Shown: positions 36,462 to 48,730, numbered from the stretch's first letter. The stretch is 64,000 nt of DNA from Acinetobacter sp. ANC 4173 (GCF_004331255.1 NZ_SJOF01000009.1:102269-166268), one strand, 5' to 3'. The notes: generated by a model not told the origin, from the sequence alone. A program made the numbers and translations.

Positions 36462-36737
36462 TACCCCACCCCTAGGAATGCACTGCTCACATGAAGGACT
36501 AGTAAATACCAATTCCCTTTACAATATAATCACCATTTTCAGGTAAAAGAGAAACAAAAAATTACACAAACAAAAATAAAGCAAACGTCTAACCCAACCT
36601 ACTTTTCACTTTCATTTTGAAAGGCTGGATTGGAATTAACAGTTCAATACATCACAAAACTGGCGTTTCAGTGCAGAATCGAGGAAAATAGCCCTCTTTT
36701 TAGCTCGAACAATCAGCGAACTGTTTTTTCGCCTTGA

Positions 36738-37880
<1,143 letters not shown>

Positions 37881-37978
37881 TTCTTTCAGCATTTGCGCTG
37901 AAGAAAAAGACAAGGTAAATTGCAGAGCAAGTCTATTTATTATCAAATTGATACCAGTTTATTGTTTAGGAAATTGAA

Positions 37979-38308
37979 ATGAGCCTTTTTATTTCTACTG
38001 CTCACGCAGCAGGTGAAGCTGCACAGCAACCAAGCCTCGTAACCAACTTACTTATGATTGCGGTTTTTGTCGCAATTTTCTATTTCTTGATTTGGCGTCC
38101 GCAATCTAAGCGTGCTAAAGAACACCGTTCTTTGGTCGAAAGCTTAGGTGTTGGCAGTGAAGTTGTTTTTGCTGGTGGTTTGATGGGTAAAATTACTAAA
38201 CTTGAAGGTGATTTTGCAGTGGTTGAATTAAACCGTGGTGTAGAAGTAAAAATTCAACGCGCAAGTGTGATTTCAGTTCTTCCTGAAGGCACATTAAATA
38301 ACCTTTAA
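37979..38308 (+). CDS. yajC: Sec translocon accessory protein YajC
   Basis: 109 residues. One N-terminal membrane helix (about 20-38, LLMIAVFVAIFYFLIWRPQ) with the conserved RPQSKRAKEHRSLVESLGVGSEVVFAGGLMGKI that follows it, then a small soluble domain. YajC associates with SecDF in the inner membrane. It sits directly before secD with 51 bp between. Confidence 0.95.
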   Translation: MSLFISTAHAAGEAAQQPSLVTNLLMIAVFVAIFYFLIWRPQSKRAKEHRSLVESLGVGSEVVFAGGLMGKITKLEGDFAVVELNRGVEVKIQRASVISVLPEGTLNNL

Positions 38309-38359
38309 TCAAAAATAGTCGTGCACCCGCACGACTTTTTCATTTTAAGAAGAAAACAA

Positions 38360-40261
38360 ATGCGTTACCCAGCATGGAAATATCTACTGATTCTCGTGGT
38401 TCTCGTGGTCAGTACATTATATGCCCTGCCAAGTTTGTATCCTGATGAACCTGCTGTTCAAATTTCAGGTGCCAAAGCTGGTACTCAAATTGACCAAAGC
38501 ATCATACAAAAAGCAGAGCAAATTTTAAAAAGCGAAAATATTGCAACGCATGACAATAGCTTTACCAATAACGCTGCATTGCTCCGTCTAGATTCATCTG
38601 AAGCCCAGTTAAAAGCCAAAGATGCATTGCGTCGTGGTCTTGGAGATAACTATGTTGTTGCACTGAACCTTGCACCAACCACACCAGAATGGTTGCAAAA
38701 AATTGGTGCGAAACCAATGAAGCTTGGTTTGGACTTGCGTGGTGGTGTCCACTTCTTGCTTGAAGTGGATATGGACAAGGCCATCAGCCAACGCATGGAA
38801 ACCTCTGCAACCGATTTACGTCGTCAATTGCGTGACAATAAATTGAAATTCAATAGTCTTTCATTGAATAGCAATACCATTACTTTGCAATTTGCGAACA
38901 ATACTGATCGTGATGCAGTCATGGATTTCTTGCGCAGCAAAAATACTGAATTTACTCAGCAAGCAGTTGCATCAGATACAGGCTCTAGCTTGCGTTTGAC
39001 CTATACCGATGCGCGTAAGCAAGAAATTCAATCTTATGCAGTCAACCAAAACTTAACTACCCTGCGTAATCGTATTAATGAGTTAGGGGTTGCAGAGGCG
39101 CTGGTACAAACCCAAGGTAATAACCGCATTGTGGTGGAATTACCAGGTGTACAAGATACAGCCGAAGCAAAACGTGTTTTAGGTCGTACTGCAAACTTAG
39201 AGTTCCGTCTAGTCTCCGACCAGAATGATCAATATATCGACCCATATACAGGTAAATATAATGATCAACCACTCCCTCCAGGTACGGAAGTTTTTGCTTA
39301 TCAATCTCTCGATAGTGGTCGTGAGTTATTACTGAACCGCAACCGCATTTTGACGGGTGAACGCGTTCAAAATGCGTCTTCTGGCTTTAGTCAGGACACT
39401 GGCGGTGCAGAAGTGAATATTACCCTCGACAGCGCGGGTGGTAAGCTCATGGCAGACGCGACGCGTAACTCTGTGGGCAAACGTATGGCGGTGTTGTTTA
39501 TCGAAAATAAACAAAAGATCAGCTATGTCGCAGACCCGAAAACTGGCGCTCAAACGGAAGTCCGCACACCATATACAGAATCTGTGGTCATTAATGCGGC
39601 GACCATTCAAGCCGTGTTGGGTTCTCAGTTCCGTATCACAGGCTTAGATTCTCCACAAGAAGCGTCTGAACTTGCCCTCATGTTACGTGCAGGTGCATTA
39701 GCAGCGCCAATGTACTTTGTTGAAGAACGCGTGGTTGGTCCTAGCCTCGGTCAAGAAAACATTGATAAAGGTGTCTTATCCACCCAAATCGGTTTCTTAC
39801 TGGTGGCGATCTGGATGGTGGTGTTCTTCCGTCTATTTGGTTTAATTGCCAATTTAGCCTTAGTCATCAATATTGCCATGATCCTGACCGTAATGTCTTG
39901 GATTGGTGCCTCATTATCGCTTCCGGGTATTGCCGGTATCATCATCACCATTGGTATGGCGGTCGATGCCAACGTCCTCATCTGTGAGCGAATACGAGAG
40001 GAAATGAAATGGGGAGCCTCTCCGAAACAAGCCATTATTGCGGGTTATGATCGCGCCTATAACACCATTCTAGACTCGAACTTAACTACCTTTATTGTCG
40101 CTTTCATTTTGTTTGCCATCGGTTCTGGTCCAATCAAAAGCTTTGCAGTCACCCATATGATTGGTATTGTCTGCTCGATGTTTACCTCGATTACGGTAAC
40201 GCGTGCGGTCGTACAGTTGATTTATGGCAAAAAGCGTGACTTGAAAAAGTTGAGCATTTAA
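38360..40261 (+). CDS. secD: Protein translocase subunit SecD
   Basis: 633 residues from the ATG at 38360, with AAGAAG upstream; the in-frame GTG at 38321 is 13 codons earlier and unlikely. An N-terminal membrane helix, a large periplasmic domain (P1 head with LDLRGGVHFLLEVDMDKA; NQNLTTLRNRINELGVAEALVQTQGNNRIVVELPGVQDT) and five C-terminal helices (VGPSLGQENIDKGVLSTQIGFLLVAIWM..., GMAVDANVLICERIREE, ITVTRAVVQLIYGKK) are complete. With SecF it uses the proton gradient to pull exported proteins through SecYEG. Confidence 0.97.
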   Translation: MRYPAWKYLLILVVLVVSTLYALPSLYPDEPAVQISGAKAGTQIDQSIIQKAEQILKSENIATHDNSFTNNAALLRLDSSEAQLKAKDALRRGLGDNYVVALNLAPTTPEWLQKIGAKPMKLGLDLRGGVHFLLEVDMDKAISQRMETSATDLRRQLRDNKLKFNSLSLNSNTITLQFANNTDRDAVMDFLRSKNTEFTQQAVASDTGSSLRLTYTDARKQEIQSYAVNQNLTTLRNRINELGVAEALVQTQGNNRIVVELPGVQDTAEAKRVLGRTANLEFRLVSDQNDQYIDPYTGKYNDQPLPPGTEVFAYQSLDSGRELLLNRNRILTGERVQNASSGFSQDTGGAEVNITLDSAGGKLMADATRNSVGKRMAVLFIENKQKISYVADPKTGAQTEVRTPYTESVVINAATIQAVLGSQFRITGLDSPQEASELALMLRAGALAAPMYFVEERVVGPSLGQENIDKGVLSTQIGFLLVAIWMVVFFRLFGLIANLALVINIAMILTVMSWIGASLSLPGIAGIIITIGMAVDANVLICERIREEMKWGASPKQAIIAGYDRAYNTILDSNLTTFIVAFILFAIGSGPIKSFAVTHMIGIVCSMFTSITVTRAVVQLIYGKKRDLKKLSI

Positions 40262-40269
40262 GGAGATCG

Positions 40270-41238
40270 ATGATGACTGACATGACTCAACCTAAATCAA
40301 AACAATATGGTCGCCCTGATAATGAGCGTGTAATTGGCTTCATGAAGATCAGCAAACCTGCTGCCTTCGCGTCAATTTTCATTACCATTGCCAGTATCTT
40401 CTTTATTGCCGTGAATGGTCTTAACTTAGGTTTGGACTTTACTGGGGGTATTTCTGCGGAAGTAACCTACGCAAAACCAGTTGACCAAGATCAAATTGTT
40501 AAATCACTTCAAGCTACAGGCTTCGAACATGCCGTGGTACAGACCCTAGGCAGTAACACAGACGTATTAATTCGTATGCCTGTGCAAAAAACCAGTGTTG
40601 AAGATTTAAATAACACCTTGATCAAAGCGGTACAAGTTCCCAATAACACAGCTACGTTACATAAAGTTGATGCTGTCGGTGGTCAAGTCGGAAATGAACT
40701 CTATGTTCGCTCTGCGGGTGCCGTTGCACTTGCATTGATCTTGATGTTGATCTACGTGACCATTCGCTTTGAGTTCAAATTGGCTGTGGGTGCAATCCTG
40801 TCCCTCTTTCACGATATTTTAGTGATTCTAGGGGTATTTGCATTCATGCAATGGCCATTCGACCTCACCACTTTGGCTGCAGTGCTTGCTGTGATTGGTT
40901 TCTCACTCAACGATAACATCGTGGTATCGGACCGTATCCGTGAGAACTTCCGTAAAATTCGAGGTGCATCACCTCGTGAAGTGATCGATATTGCCCTCAC
41001 TGAAACTTTACGCCGAACTGTACATACTTCCGCAACCTTATTATTGGTTGTCGTCGCTATGTTAATTATGGGCGGTGAAGGTCTGCGTTGGTTCTCGGTG
41101 GCGATGTTTATCGGTGTGTTTGCAGGAACATATTCTTCGATTTATATTGCAACTGCTTATGCCCTATGGCGTGGTTTAAACCGTCAAGACTTTATTGTTC
41201 AAATTAAACCCGAGTTTGATGAGGAAGAAATTCCTTAA
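40270..41238 (+). CDS. secF: Protein translocase subunit SecF
   Basis: 322 residues (two adjacent ATGs; AAGGAG upstream). Six membrane helices with the periplasmic LNLGLDFTGGISAEVTYAKP region and the helix-4/5 motif GFSLNDNIVVSDRIRENFRKIRG, the SecF signature. Only 8 bp separate it from secD, so they are translated together. Confidence 0.97.
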   Translation: MMTDMTQPKSKQYGRPDNERVIGFMKISKPAAFASIFITIASIFFIAVNGLNLGLDFTGGISAEVTYAKPVDQDQIVKSLQATGFEHAVVQTLGSNTDVLIRMPVQKTSVEDLNNTLIKAVQVPNNTATLHKVDAVGGQVGNELYVRSAGAVALALILMLIYVTIRFEFKLAVGAILSLFHDILVILGVFAFMQWPFDLTTLAAVLAVIGFSLNDNIVVSDRIRENFRKIRGASPREVIDIALTETLRRTVHTSATLLLVVVAMLIMGGEGLRWFSVAMFIGVFAGTYSSIYIATAYALWRGLNRQDFIVQIKPEFDEEEIP

Positions 41239-41263
41239 TCCCTAAACAACAGGCTCACACTGA

Positions 41264-41288
41264 AGCTCATCCTTGGATGGGCTTTTTT
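41264..41288. terminator. secF terminator
   Basis: AGCTCATCC / GGATGGGCT stem around TT, followed by six T's. It touches the end of the convergent PPTase gene. Confidence 0.8.
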
Positions 41289-41931
41289 AATGTTGAATCA
41301 GTTGAATCTGTGGCCACTGAAAGCCACGACACGACGGTTCTGCCTGCCAAGCCACTGTCAGCATCGTTTGACCTAAATGATAGTTCTGATAAGCAAAGCT
41401 GCCTAGCATCGCGTGCTGACACATCCCACCATGCTGGATGGGATGCACCTGTGTATTCAACTCGTTCAAACTCAGCCGAATCCCCAAGCCAGAAGCTTTT
41501 AATACCGCTTCTTTGGTGGTCCAAACCCTAAACCAAAATTCTTCTGAATATTCCATTTCAGCCCAATGCTTAAGCTCATCAGGATGAAATGCATGTTGTG
41601 CCAAGGCTTCAAATCGAACCTTTCGGTCCAAATCCTCAATATCTATACCGACCTGTTTAACCGTATCGCTGTAGGCTAAAGCGTAGTGCTTATGGCTATG
41701 ACTATGATTAAATGTGACTTGCGGAAATTGTTCTAAATATGGCTTGCCATATTCAGTCTTAGAAAGATCTGCGTTTTGGATCTCGCATTGCATGTGTTGC
41801 GAGAGCAACTGATTCCGAAATTGATAGATCGCCTGTTTTTGTTGCTGTATTTTGGCCTTACGGTCTAAATCCGTAGGCAACTGAATCATCTGCTCTAAGC
41901 GGCTGACATCTATATGAATCAATTTCGTCAC
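41287..41931 (-). CDS. 4'-phosphopantetheinyl transferase, Sfp type
   Basis: 214 residues. It moves the phosphopantetheine arm of CoA to a carrier-protein serine. Conserved segments are LSKTEYGKPYLEQFPQVTFNHSHSHKHYALAYS, QVGIDIEDLDRKVRF (Mg-binding Asp/Glu) and FWFRVWTTKEAVLKASGLGIRLSLNEL, the W.xKEA...G signature. The size fits Sfp/EntD enzymes rather than AcpS. No polyketide, peptide-synthetase or siderophore genes are nearby, so its target carrier protein is encoded elsewhere. Confidence 0.9.
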   Translation of the reverse strand: MTKLIHIDVSRLEQMIQLPTDLDRKAKIQQQKQAIYQFRNQLLSQHMQCEIQNADLSKTEYGKPYLEQFPQVTFNHSHSHKHYALAYSDTVKQVGIDIEDLDRKVRFEALAQHAFHPDELKHWAEMEYSEEFWFRVWTTKEAVLKASGLGIRLSLNELNTQVHPIQHGGMCQHAMLGSFAYQNYHLGQTMLTVAWQAEPSCRGFQWPQIQLIQH

Positions 41932-41984
41932 GCATATCTCCTCTTTATGTGCAGCCTCATTCTAAAAGAAACCGAATACAAAAG

Positions 41985-42014
41985 AAAAAGCCCAAAGTCA
42001 TCTTTGGGCTTTTT
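41985..42014 (-). terminator. der terminator
   Basis: AAAAAGCCCAAAG and CTTTGGGCTTTTT around a four-base loop; it lies just past der on the minus strand. Confidence 0.88.
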
Positions 42015-42036
42015 CATCTTTTAAACGAACTGAAAA

Positions 42037-43446
42037 TTAACGTTTAAATTTTTTCTCAGCTTTTTTGAACTTCTGAACATAACGACGTTTACGTGCAGCA
42101 GTACGTTCATCCACTTGTGACTTACGCCCTTCAAATGGGTTTTCAGAGGTTTTAAACTCAATACGCACAGGCGTACCTTCCAGTTTATACACACGACGGA
42201 ACACATTTTCCAAGTAACGACGGTAATCTGCTGGGGTTTTATCAACTTTGTTACCATGAATCACAATCGTCGGTGGATTTTGCCCGCCCATATGCGCATA
42301 ACGCATTTTAATACGGCGACCACCCACCATTGGTGGTTGATGTGCATCCACAGCATCACTCAAAATTTGCGTGATTTTGGCCGGTGAAACTTTCAAATGT
42401 GAAGATTCATAAGCACGGTGGATCGATGGGTACATTTCCCCTACGCCCGTACCATGCAGTGCAGAAATTAAGTGGATTTTTGCCCAAGGAATAAAATCAA
42501 AACGACGTTCAACATCTAGCTTACATTGCTTACGATCATACTCAGACATGTTGTCCCATTTGTTGATCGCAATCACCATGGCACGCCCTGCTTCCAATGC
42601 ATAACCAATCAAGTGTAAGTCTTGCTCTACAATGCCTTCACGGGCATCTACCACCACGACAACCACATGTGCATCTTTCATGGCTTGTAAGGTTTTTACA
42701 ATCGAGAATTTCTCGATCATTTCATCGACCTTACCTTTACGACGTACACCCGCAGTATCAATCAGCGTATATTGACGACCATCACGCTCGAAAGGGATAT
42801 AAATAGAGTCACGGGTTGTACCTGGCTGGTCAAATGCCACCACGCGTTCTTCACCCAACAAACGGTTCACTAGCGTTGATTTACCTACGTTCGGACGACC
42901 AATAATGGCGAGACGTAAGCCTGTGTTTTTATCGTGCTCTTCTGGATTTTCATCTTCAGGCACATCCTGCAACACATCTTCCAGCATTTGCTGTACGCCA
43001 CGACCATGACTTGCCGCAACTTGTAGTGGCTCACCCATACCGAGCTTATAAAATTCGACGAGCGCGGCTTCAGCATGTACGCCATCCACCTTATTTGCGA
43101 CAAGGTAAACTTTTTTACCTAACGTACGTAATTCACGGGCAATTTGTTCATCAGAAGCCAATAAGCCTGCGCGCGCATCGACTACAAATACAATGATATC
43201 CGCTTCATGAATCGCAGTTTTAGACTGCTCTGCCATGTAGGTGTCAATGCCACCTTCATTTTCACCAATACCACCGGTATCGACCACAATGAACGATTTA
43301 TTTTGATAAACAGCATCACCATATTTACGGTCACGTGTCAGACCCGCAAAGTCAGCCACCAAAGCATCACGACTTTTGGTAATTTGGTTAAATAGGGTTG
43401 ATTTTCCGACATTCGGACGACCAATGAGCGCAATTACGGGTTTCAT
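42037..43446 (-). CDS. der: Ribosome-assembly GTPase Der (EngA)
   Basis: 469 residues with two tandem G domains, unique to Der. P-loops GRPNVGKST occur at about residues 8-16 and again near 182-190, each followed by DTGG/DTAG and NKVD/NKWD motifs. A C-terminal KH-like domain ([23 protein letters not shown]...) and a lysine-rich tail complete it. It acts in 50S subunit maturation. It follows bamB at 158 bp with a terminator between, so it probably has its own promoter. Confidence 0.97.
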   Translation of the reverse strand: MKPVIALIGRPNVGKSTLFNQITKSRDALVADFAGLTRDRKYGDAVYQNKSFIVVDTGGIGENEGGIDTYMAEQSKTAIHEADIIVFVVDARAGLLASDEQIARELRTLGKKVYLVANKVDGVHAEAALVEFYKLGMGEPLQVAASHGRGVQQMLEDVLQDVPEDENPEEHDKNTGLRLAIIGRPNVGKSTLVNRLLGEERVVAFDQPGTTRDSIYIPFERDGRQYTLIDTAGVRRKGKVDEMIEKFSIVKTLQAMKDAHVVVVVVDAREGIVEQDLHLIGYALEAGRAMVIAINKWDNMSEYDRKQCKLDVERRFDFIPWAKIHLISALHGTGVGEMYPSIHRAYESSHLKVSPAKITQILSDAVDAHQPPMVGGRRIKMRYAHMGGQNPPTIVIHGNKVDKTPADYRRYLENVFRRVYKLEGTPVRIEFKTSENPFEGRKSQVDERTAARKRRYVQKFKKAEKKFKR

Positions 43447-43526
43447 AGTTTAACCTTTATTCAAGATCAGCCAGTGCGACTGGTCTGAACATCAGAAAAA
43501 TGGAAGATATAAGAATACTAAATAAA

Positions 43527-43561
43527 ACACGGGGCATTGAAATTTCTCAAATACCCCGTGT
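43527..43561 (-). terminator. bamB terminator
   Basis: ACACGGGG (43527-43534) / CCCCGTGT (43554-43561) with further pairing inside; T-rich beyond it on the minus strand. Confidence 0.8.
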
Positions 43562-43604
43562 GAAAATACGGATTTGGCTTAGTTTAACATAAGGCAGATA
43601 AAAA

Positions 43605-44753
43605 TTAACGATTCTGCCAAACGCTAAATGTACCCTTACGTGTCGCGACTGTGAGTTGACCTTCAATTACACGCAATGTACGTACAGCACCACTGGTTTT
43701 GGCACGACCAATTAACTGACCTGAATTTGGGTCAATCAGATGTAATACGCCATCTAAATCCCCTACTACAAGGTCTTGACCAAACAGTACTGGATTACTT
43801 AGTTCGCGGTTTAAAAGTTGCTCATTTTGCCACAATTGTTGACCTGTCGCCAGATCATAGGCTACTAGCTTGCCATTGGCTTGGGCAACAAAGACTTTAT
43901 TGTCTGCAACTTCAGGACGTTTGGTACTGCTGGCATCTTCACTCCAAATCACTTGTTGTGAAGCCAAGTCTGTTACAGTCACTTGCCCCTGAAAACTGGT
44001 GGTCACTAAAAGCTGACCTGCCACCACTGGATCACCATCAACATCATTTAAACGCTGAATGTCAGAACGACCATCGCTGACTGCCACACGACGTTGCATA
44101 CGAGGCACGCCACTGAGTACATCTAACGCATAGACATAAGCATTTGCAGAAGACACCAATACAGTACGTGCATCGAGTGCTACAGGCGTTGAAGTGCCAC
44201 GTAAGCTAAATTGTACGCTTGGTAAATCATAGCTCCAAACTTGCTGCCCAGATTCTAAATCATGCGCGTAAACCGTACCATCATTGCTGACTGTCACCAC
44301 ACGACCAGATTGTACCAATGAAGGTGCTAGAATTGCGCCTGTTAATTGGGCAATCCACTTTTGTTCGCCTGTGGCTTGATCTAGAGCAAACAATTGACCT
44401 TTATGGTTTCCAACAATGACCAGACCATCTTTGGCTTCTACACCTGAGCTTAGACCTTGTTTAGAGACTTTTTTACTCCAAACTTTATCTTTGCCACGAT
44501 AGGCTGTGACTTCACCTTTGGGGCTGGCAACGAAAATCACCCCATTATCGATATCCAATTGTAAACGTAGTGGATCTGCCTCTGAAGTCGAAGAAACACT
44601 TTCAGAAAAAACAGGTGCTAAACTTTTCGATTGTTCAAGCTTAGGTAATGGACTCGGTTTGACATCTTCAACTTTAATTTTGTTACTCGAACAACCGACT
44701 AAAGCCAGCGTCAAAATTGTTAGTGCAAACGGTATTTTATATTTTCTATCCAT
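43605..44753 (-). CDS. bamB: Outer-membrane assembly lipoprotein BamB
   Basis: 382 residues. Lipobox LALVGC near residue 21, then an eight-bladed PQQ-like propeller with repeated blades (VIFVASPKGEVTAYRGKDKVWSKKV, VIVGNHKGQLFALDQATGEQKWIAQL, VTVSNDGTVYAHDLESGQQVWSYDL and so on). BamB is part of the BAM complex that inserts beta-barrel proteins. The start codon shares one base with the stop of the upstream yfgM-like gene (TAATG), so the two are coupled. Confidence 0.96.
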   Translation of the reverse strand: MDRKYKIPFALTILTLALVGCSSNKIKVEDVKPSPLPKLEQSKSLAPVFSESVSSTSEADPLRLQLDIDNGVIFVASPKGEVTAYRGKDKVWSKKVSKQGLSSGVEAKDGLVIVGNHKGQLFALDQATGEQKWIAQLTGAILAPSLVQSGRVVTVSNDGTVYAHDLESGQQVWSYDLPSVQFSLRGTSTPVALDARTVLVSSANAYVYALDVLSGVPRMQRRVAVSDGRSDIQRLNDVDGDPVVAGQLLVTTSFQGQVTVTDLASQQVIWSEDASSTKRPEVADNKVFVAQANGKLVAYDLATGQQLWQNEQLLNRELSNPVLFGQDLVVGDLDGVLHLIDPNSGQLIGRAKTSGAVRTLRVIEGQLTVATRKGTFSVWQNR

Positions 44754-45457
44754 TAAGACTCATCCACTTGTGTTTCTAAAATTGGTCGTTCGATTTCAGG
44801 ATCATCTACTAAAATGCCAACACTTTCGAGTTTAATTTGTAAAATTTGACGCTCTTGTTTACGCTCGATTAACGTATCCCATGCGCTTTGATACGCTTTT
44901 TTTGCATTTTCCACATCATTCTTAGCGACATATACATCACCACGCACTTCATCAGCCGTTGCTTTGAATGCAGGATCAGTAACCAGAGCTAAAGATTTGA
45001 GTGCGTCATCATATTTATTTTGCGCCAGCTGTGCATAAGCCAAACGTAGTTTCACGATTTGCGTTAAACCATTATCTTTGACTTTAGAGTTTTCCACCTT
45101 TTTCAAGGCTTTCTCTGCACCTGCGTAGTCACCCTTGTCATAAGCCAACTTTGCCATCACAAATTGAGTTTGAATTGCCTGCGCAGAATCAGGAGCATCC
45201 TTCACAATTTTATCTGCAGCTTCAGTCAACTCAGTCATCGCATTCGGATTGCCTTGCACATTACGCGCATCATCCATCAATTGCTGGACTTTTGCAGTTT
45301 GCATTTGCGATTCTGCAAGGTTTTTCTTTTGCCAATATTCCCAACCGAAAAAGGCAATCAACGCAATTAAAATCCCACTAATGATGGCCGAACCATATTT
45401 TTTAGTGAAAGACTTTAAACCCTCAAGTTGTTCTTCTTCACTCAATGATGCGCTCAT
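44753..45457 (-). CDS. yfgM: YfgM-like TPR protein (ancillary SecYEG subunit)
   Basis: 234 residues. A cytosolic N-terminus (SEEEQLEGLKSFTKKYG), one membrane helix (about 20-38, ISGILIALIAFFGWEYW) and a periplasmic TPR-like domain with repeated AQLAQNKYDDALKSL and VYVAKNDVENAKKAYQSAW units. This is the DUF2133/YfgM architecture. YfgM associates with the SecYEG translocon and PpiD. It lies between hisS and bamB as in E. coli. Confidence 0.92.
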   Translation of the reverse strand: MSASLSEEEQLEGLKSFTKKYGSAIISGILIALIAFFGWEYWQKKNLAESQMQTAKVQQLMDDARNVQGNPNAMTELTEAADKIVKDAPDSAQAIQTQFVMAKLAYDKGDYAGAEKALKKVENSKVKDNGLTQIVKLRLAYAQLAQNKYDDALKSLALVTDPAFKATADEVRGDVYVAKNDVENAKKAYQSAWDTLIERKQERQILQIKLESVGILVDDPEIERPILETQVDES

Positions 45458-45490
45458 TTGATTACCCTTTTCCTAAATGTTATTTGACTC

Positions 45491-46786
45491 TTATTTTGAA
45501 GAAAATTTTTCGATGAAGAATGGTACGACATCAGCAATTGCGACTTCACACTGTTCTGCTGTCGCCAAAGTTTTGACCAATAGCTGCTGTGCTTCCCACT
45601 CACGCTCACCCAAAATCAAAGCATACAGAGCACCCGACTGGTCAGCCTTTTTCATTTGGCTTTTCATTGAACCTTGTGAGCCGACTTTTAAACGCAATGA
45701 GCTTTGTGCAGTATCTAACTGATTACGGAATTGTTCTGCCAATACCAATGCTTTACCTTGAGAAGCAGGGTCTGCCACCAAGAAAATCTCGCAATCACGA
45801 ATTGGAGCTACGTCTTCGACTTGCTCAAGCAACAGCAATAAACGCTCCATCCCCATAGCAAAACCAACTGCGGGTACAGACTGATCAGCCTTTCCTTTTA
45901 ACTGTCCAACCAGACCATCGTAACGACCGCCTGCACACACGGTGCCTTGTGAACCCAAATGAGTGGTGGTCCATTCAAATACAGTTTTGTTGTAATAATC
46001 TAAACCACGAACCAGTTTCTGATTAATCACAAACTCAACACCCGCATCGCTCAAATACTGCTGCAAAGTTGCAAAGTGCTGTAAAGTTTCTTCACCCATA
46101 AAGTCATGCAACTTCGGTGCATTTTCTAAAATGGCTTGAGTTTTTGCATCCTTAGAGTCAAGGATACGCAATGGATTGGTGACCAAACGGCGCTGTGAAT
46201 CTTCATCCAAATCATTTTTATGTGATTCTAAAAACTCAACCAAAGCCGCACGATAAGCTGCGCGCTCATCAGACTCACCTAAAGTATTCAATTCAAGTTG
46301 AACTTTATCCGCCACACCCATGCGTTTCCATAGACGTGCCGTCATCAAAATAAGCTCGGCATCCATATCTGGAGTCGCCACCCCAAAGGTTTCCACACCA
46401 AACTGGTGGAACTGACGGTAACGCCCTTTTTGTGGTTTTTCATAACGGAACATTGGTCCGATATACCACACACGCGGGGTCGCGCCACGGAGTAAATTAT
46501 GCTCAAGCATGGCACGTACACAACCTGCTGTTCCTTCAGGACGCAGTGTCAAAGACTCAGGCGGATTGCCTTTATCTAAGAACGTATACATTTCTTTTTC
46601 AACGATATCCGTCGCATCACCAATCGAACGTTTGAACAAATTGGTTTGTTCAACAATAGGCAAACGGATTTGTTGATAACCATAGGCATCCATTAACGAT
46701 GCTAAATGTTGCTCTAGACGTCTCCAAGCCGGTGTTTGCGTTGGAAGAATGTCATTAAAACCTTTGATTGCGACTATTGAACTCAT
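45491..46786 (-). CDS. hisS: Histidyl-tRNA synthetase
   Basis: 431 residues, class II synthetase. Motif 1 begins after [17 protein letters not shown]; motif 2 is [25 protein letters not shown]; the His-specific [17 protein letters not shown] and the motif 3 region [15 protein letters not shown] are present. The C-terminal anticodon-binding domain is complete. The ATG overlaps the ispG stop by four bases (ATGA). Confidence 0.97.
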   Translation of the reverse strand: MSSIVAIKGFNDILPTQTPAWRRLEQHLASLMDAYGYQQIRLPIVEQTNLFKRSIGDATDIVEKEMYTFLDKGNPPESLTLRPEGTAGCVRAMLEHNLLRGATPRVWYIGPMFRYEKPQKGRYRQFHQFGVETFGVATPDMDAELILMTARLWKRMGVADKVQLELNTLGESDERAAYRAALVEFLESHKNDLDEDSQRRLVTNPLRILDSKDAKTQAILENAPKLHDFMGEETLQHFATLQQYLSDAGVEFVINQKLVRGLDYYNKTVFEWTTTHLGSQGTVCAGGRYDGLVGQLKGKADQSVPAVGFAMGMERLLLLLEQVEDVAPIRDCEIFLVADPASQGKALVLAEQFRNQLDTAQSSLRLKVGSQGSMKSQMKKADQSGALYALILGEREWEAQQLLVKTLATAEQCEVAIADVVPFFIEKFSSK

Positions 46787-47898
46787 GATGAACTACGAAT
46801 GATCTCTTTAGATTTAGCTTCTTCAAGCTCTAGAACACGTTGACGAACCATTGTTTCGATTTCATCAACTAACTGGTTGGTATCAATCAGATGGCTTTTC
46901 TCGCCATTACGATACACAAGCGAACGTGGACTTGCCCCCACCACGCCAATATCAGCCTCTTTGGCTTCGCCTGGGCCATTCACTTTACAACCAATGACCG
47001 ATACGTCCATTGGGGTACGAATGTCTTCCAAACGCTCTTCCAAAGCTTGCATCACTGAAATCACATTAAATTCTTGTCGTGAACAGCTTGGGCAAGCAAT
47101 AAAGTTAATGCCATTTGAACGGAGGCTGAGTGATTTTAAAATATCAAAACCAATTTTAACTTCTTCTTCGGGTTCGGCTGCCAATGAAATACGCATGGTG
47201 TCACCAATGCCTTCCATGAGCAAACCACCCAATGCAATGGCTGATTTTACTGAACCCGTACGATAAATCCCAGCTTCGGTAACGCCTAAATGTAATGGGT
47301 TATCAATTTGTTGAGACAGTAAACGGTAGGCATCCATAGTCAAAAACACATTCGATGCTTTCACAGAAACCTTAAATTCATGGAAATTCAAACGGTCTAA
47401 GATATCAATATGACGCATCGCTGACTCAAGCAAAGCCTGACCTGTCGGCTCACCATATTTCTTTTGAATGTCTTTTTCCAAAGAACCCGCATTCACGCCA
47501 ATACGCATAGAAATATCATGATGACGTGCTGCAGCTACCACTTCACGAATTTTCGCTTCCGAGCCAATATTACCCGGATTAATACGTAAACAATCCGCGC
47601 CCATATCTGCCACTTTCAATGCGATTTTATAATCGAAGTGAATATCTGCCACTAAAGGAACTTGTACGCGTTTACGAATTTCACCAAAGGCTTCAGCTGC
47701 TTCCATCGACGGTACAGAAACACGCATAATGTCAGCACCTGCATCTGCACAGCGTTGAATCTGAGCAACAGTTGCTTCGACATCACAGGTTTCAGTATTG
47801 GTCATGCTTTGAATACTGATCGGAGCATCACCTCCGACGTAAACAGAACCCACACGAATTTTGCGGGTAGTACGGCGTTGAATCGGGTTTACAATCAT
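46783..47898 (-). CDS. ispG: 4-hydroxy-3-methylbut-2-enyl diphosphate synthase
   Basis: 371 residues, the [4Fe-4S] enzyme GcpE of the methylerythritol phosphate route to isoprenoids. The TIM-barrel part starts [34 protein letters not shown] and continues with [10 protein letters not shown] and INPGNIG. The cluster cysteines lie in [14 protein letters not shown] and in [21 protein letters not shown]. Length matches E. coli IspG (372). Confidence 0.97.
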   Translation of the reverse strand: MIVNPIQRRTTRKIRVGSVYVGGDAPISIQSMTNTETCDVEATVAQIQRCADAGADIMRVSVPSMEAAEAFGEIRKRVQVPLVADIHFDYKIALKVADMGADCLRINPGNIGSEAKIREVVAAARHHDISMRIGVNAGSLEKDIQKKYGEPTGQALLESAMRHIDILDRLNFHEFKVSVKASNVFLTMDAYRLLSQQIDNPLHLGVTEAGIYRTGSVKSAIALGGLLMEGIGDTMRISLAAEPEEEVKIGFDILKSLSLRSNGINFIACPSCSRQEFNVISVMQALEERLEDIRTPMDVSVIGCKVNGPGEAKEADIGVVGASPRSLVYRNGEKSHLIDTNQLVDEIETMVRQRVLELEEAKSKEIIRSSS

Positions 47899-47918
47899 GA
47901 TTATTTACTCTGGCACCA

Positions 47919-48713
47919 TTAACGAGATAAACGGAATTCTGCTTTCCCATTTACTGTATATGGTGACAATGAAATCTGCTCATTGTTTAAACTTAATGAC
48001 ACTGCGGCCGCATCATCCAAACGGATTTGGAATGGCGCTTCACCACTTAAGGTTAAAGTATTGGCTTGACGACCTGTGGCTAAAACTTTACCCGTCGAAT
48101 CCAAAATATGAACTGAGGTCGGACGGTTAAAATTCAAGACCAATTGATCGCCTGAAACTGCGGTTGCACCACCCACTGACAATACTTCAACTTCAGATTT
48201 ATTTGCATCTGCCGCACTGCTTTCTGAATTCGAACCCGATGAGCCCCAATTTTGGATTGTGCCAACAATTGCAGCCAAGATCACCAAGATGATAACTATA
48301 ATGACAGATCGCTTTAACCACTTACGGTTGCGCTCACTGTTTGAACCTGGCAATTTGCCCATAATCTTGATTGGCGAATTATCCAAGGCATGATTAGGCA
48401 CCATACCTGTATCATTGGCATAGATTTCATCAAAACGCTGAATCAGTGAGGTTGCATCGACATTTAAATATTTTGCATAAGTACGATAGTAACCTTTAAT
48501 AAAGGTCGCTTCTGGCAAAGACTTATATTCATCTTGCTCTAATGCAGTTAAAGTTTTTACAGGAATTTTTAAATCTGCAGCAACTTGACTTAATTCACGT
48601 TTTTGAGCAATACGTTTCTGGCGTAAGTATTCTCCAGGACGCTGGACATTTCCTAATGCATTAGGTACTACGCTTGAACCATTCGATTGCGGTGAATTAG
48701 GATTTACTTCCAT
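47919..48713 (-). CDS. rodZ: RodZ-like cell-shape protein
   Basis: 264 residues. An N-terminal Cro/CI-type HTH (PGEYLRQKRIAQKRELSQVAADLKIPVKTLTALEQDEYKSLPEATFIKGYYRTYAKYL, about 26-84) in the cytosol, a basic stretch and a single membrane helix (about 127-149), then a Ser-rich linker. The C-terminal DUF4115 beta domain contains LVLNFNRPTSVHILDSTGKVLATG. This is the RodZ layout linking MreB to the envelope. It lies between ispG and the pilW-like gene, as in other gammaproteobacteria. Confidence 0.93.
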   Translation of the reverse strand: MEVNPNSPQSNGSSVVPNALGNVQRPGEYLRQKRIAQKRELSQVAADLKIPVKTLTALEQDEYKSLPEATFIKGYYRTYAKYLNVDATSLIQRFDEIYANDTGMVPNHALDNSPIKIMGKLPGSNSERNRKWLKRSVIIVIILVILAAIVGTIQNWGSSGSNSESSAADANKSEVEVLSVGGATAVSGDQLVLNFNRPTSVHILDSTGKVLATGRQANTLTLSGEAPFQIRLDDAAAVSLSLNNEQISLSPYTVNGKAEFRLSR

Positions 48714-48730
48714 ACGGCCTCAGTACTGTA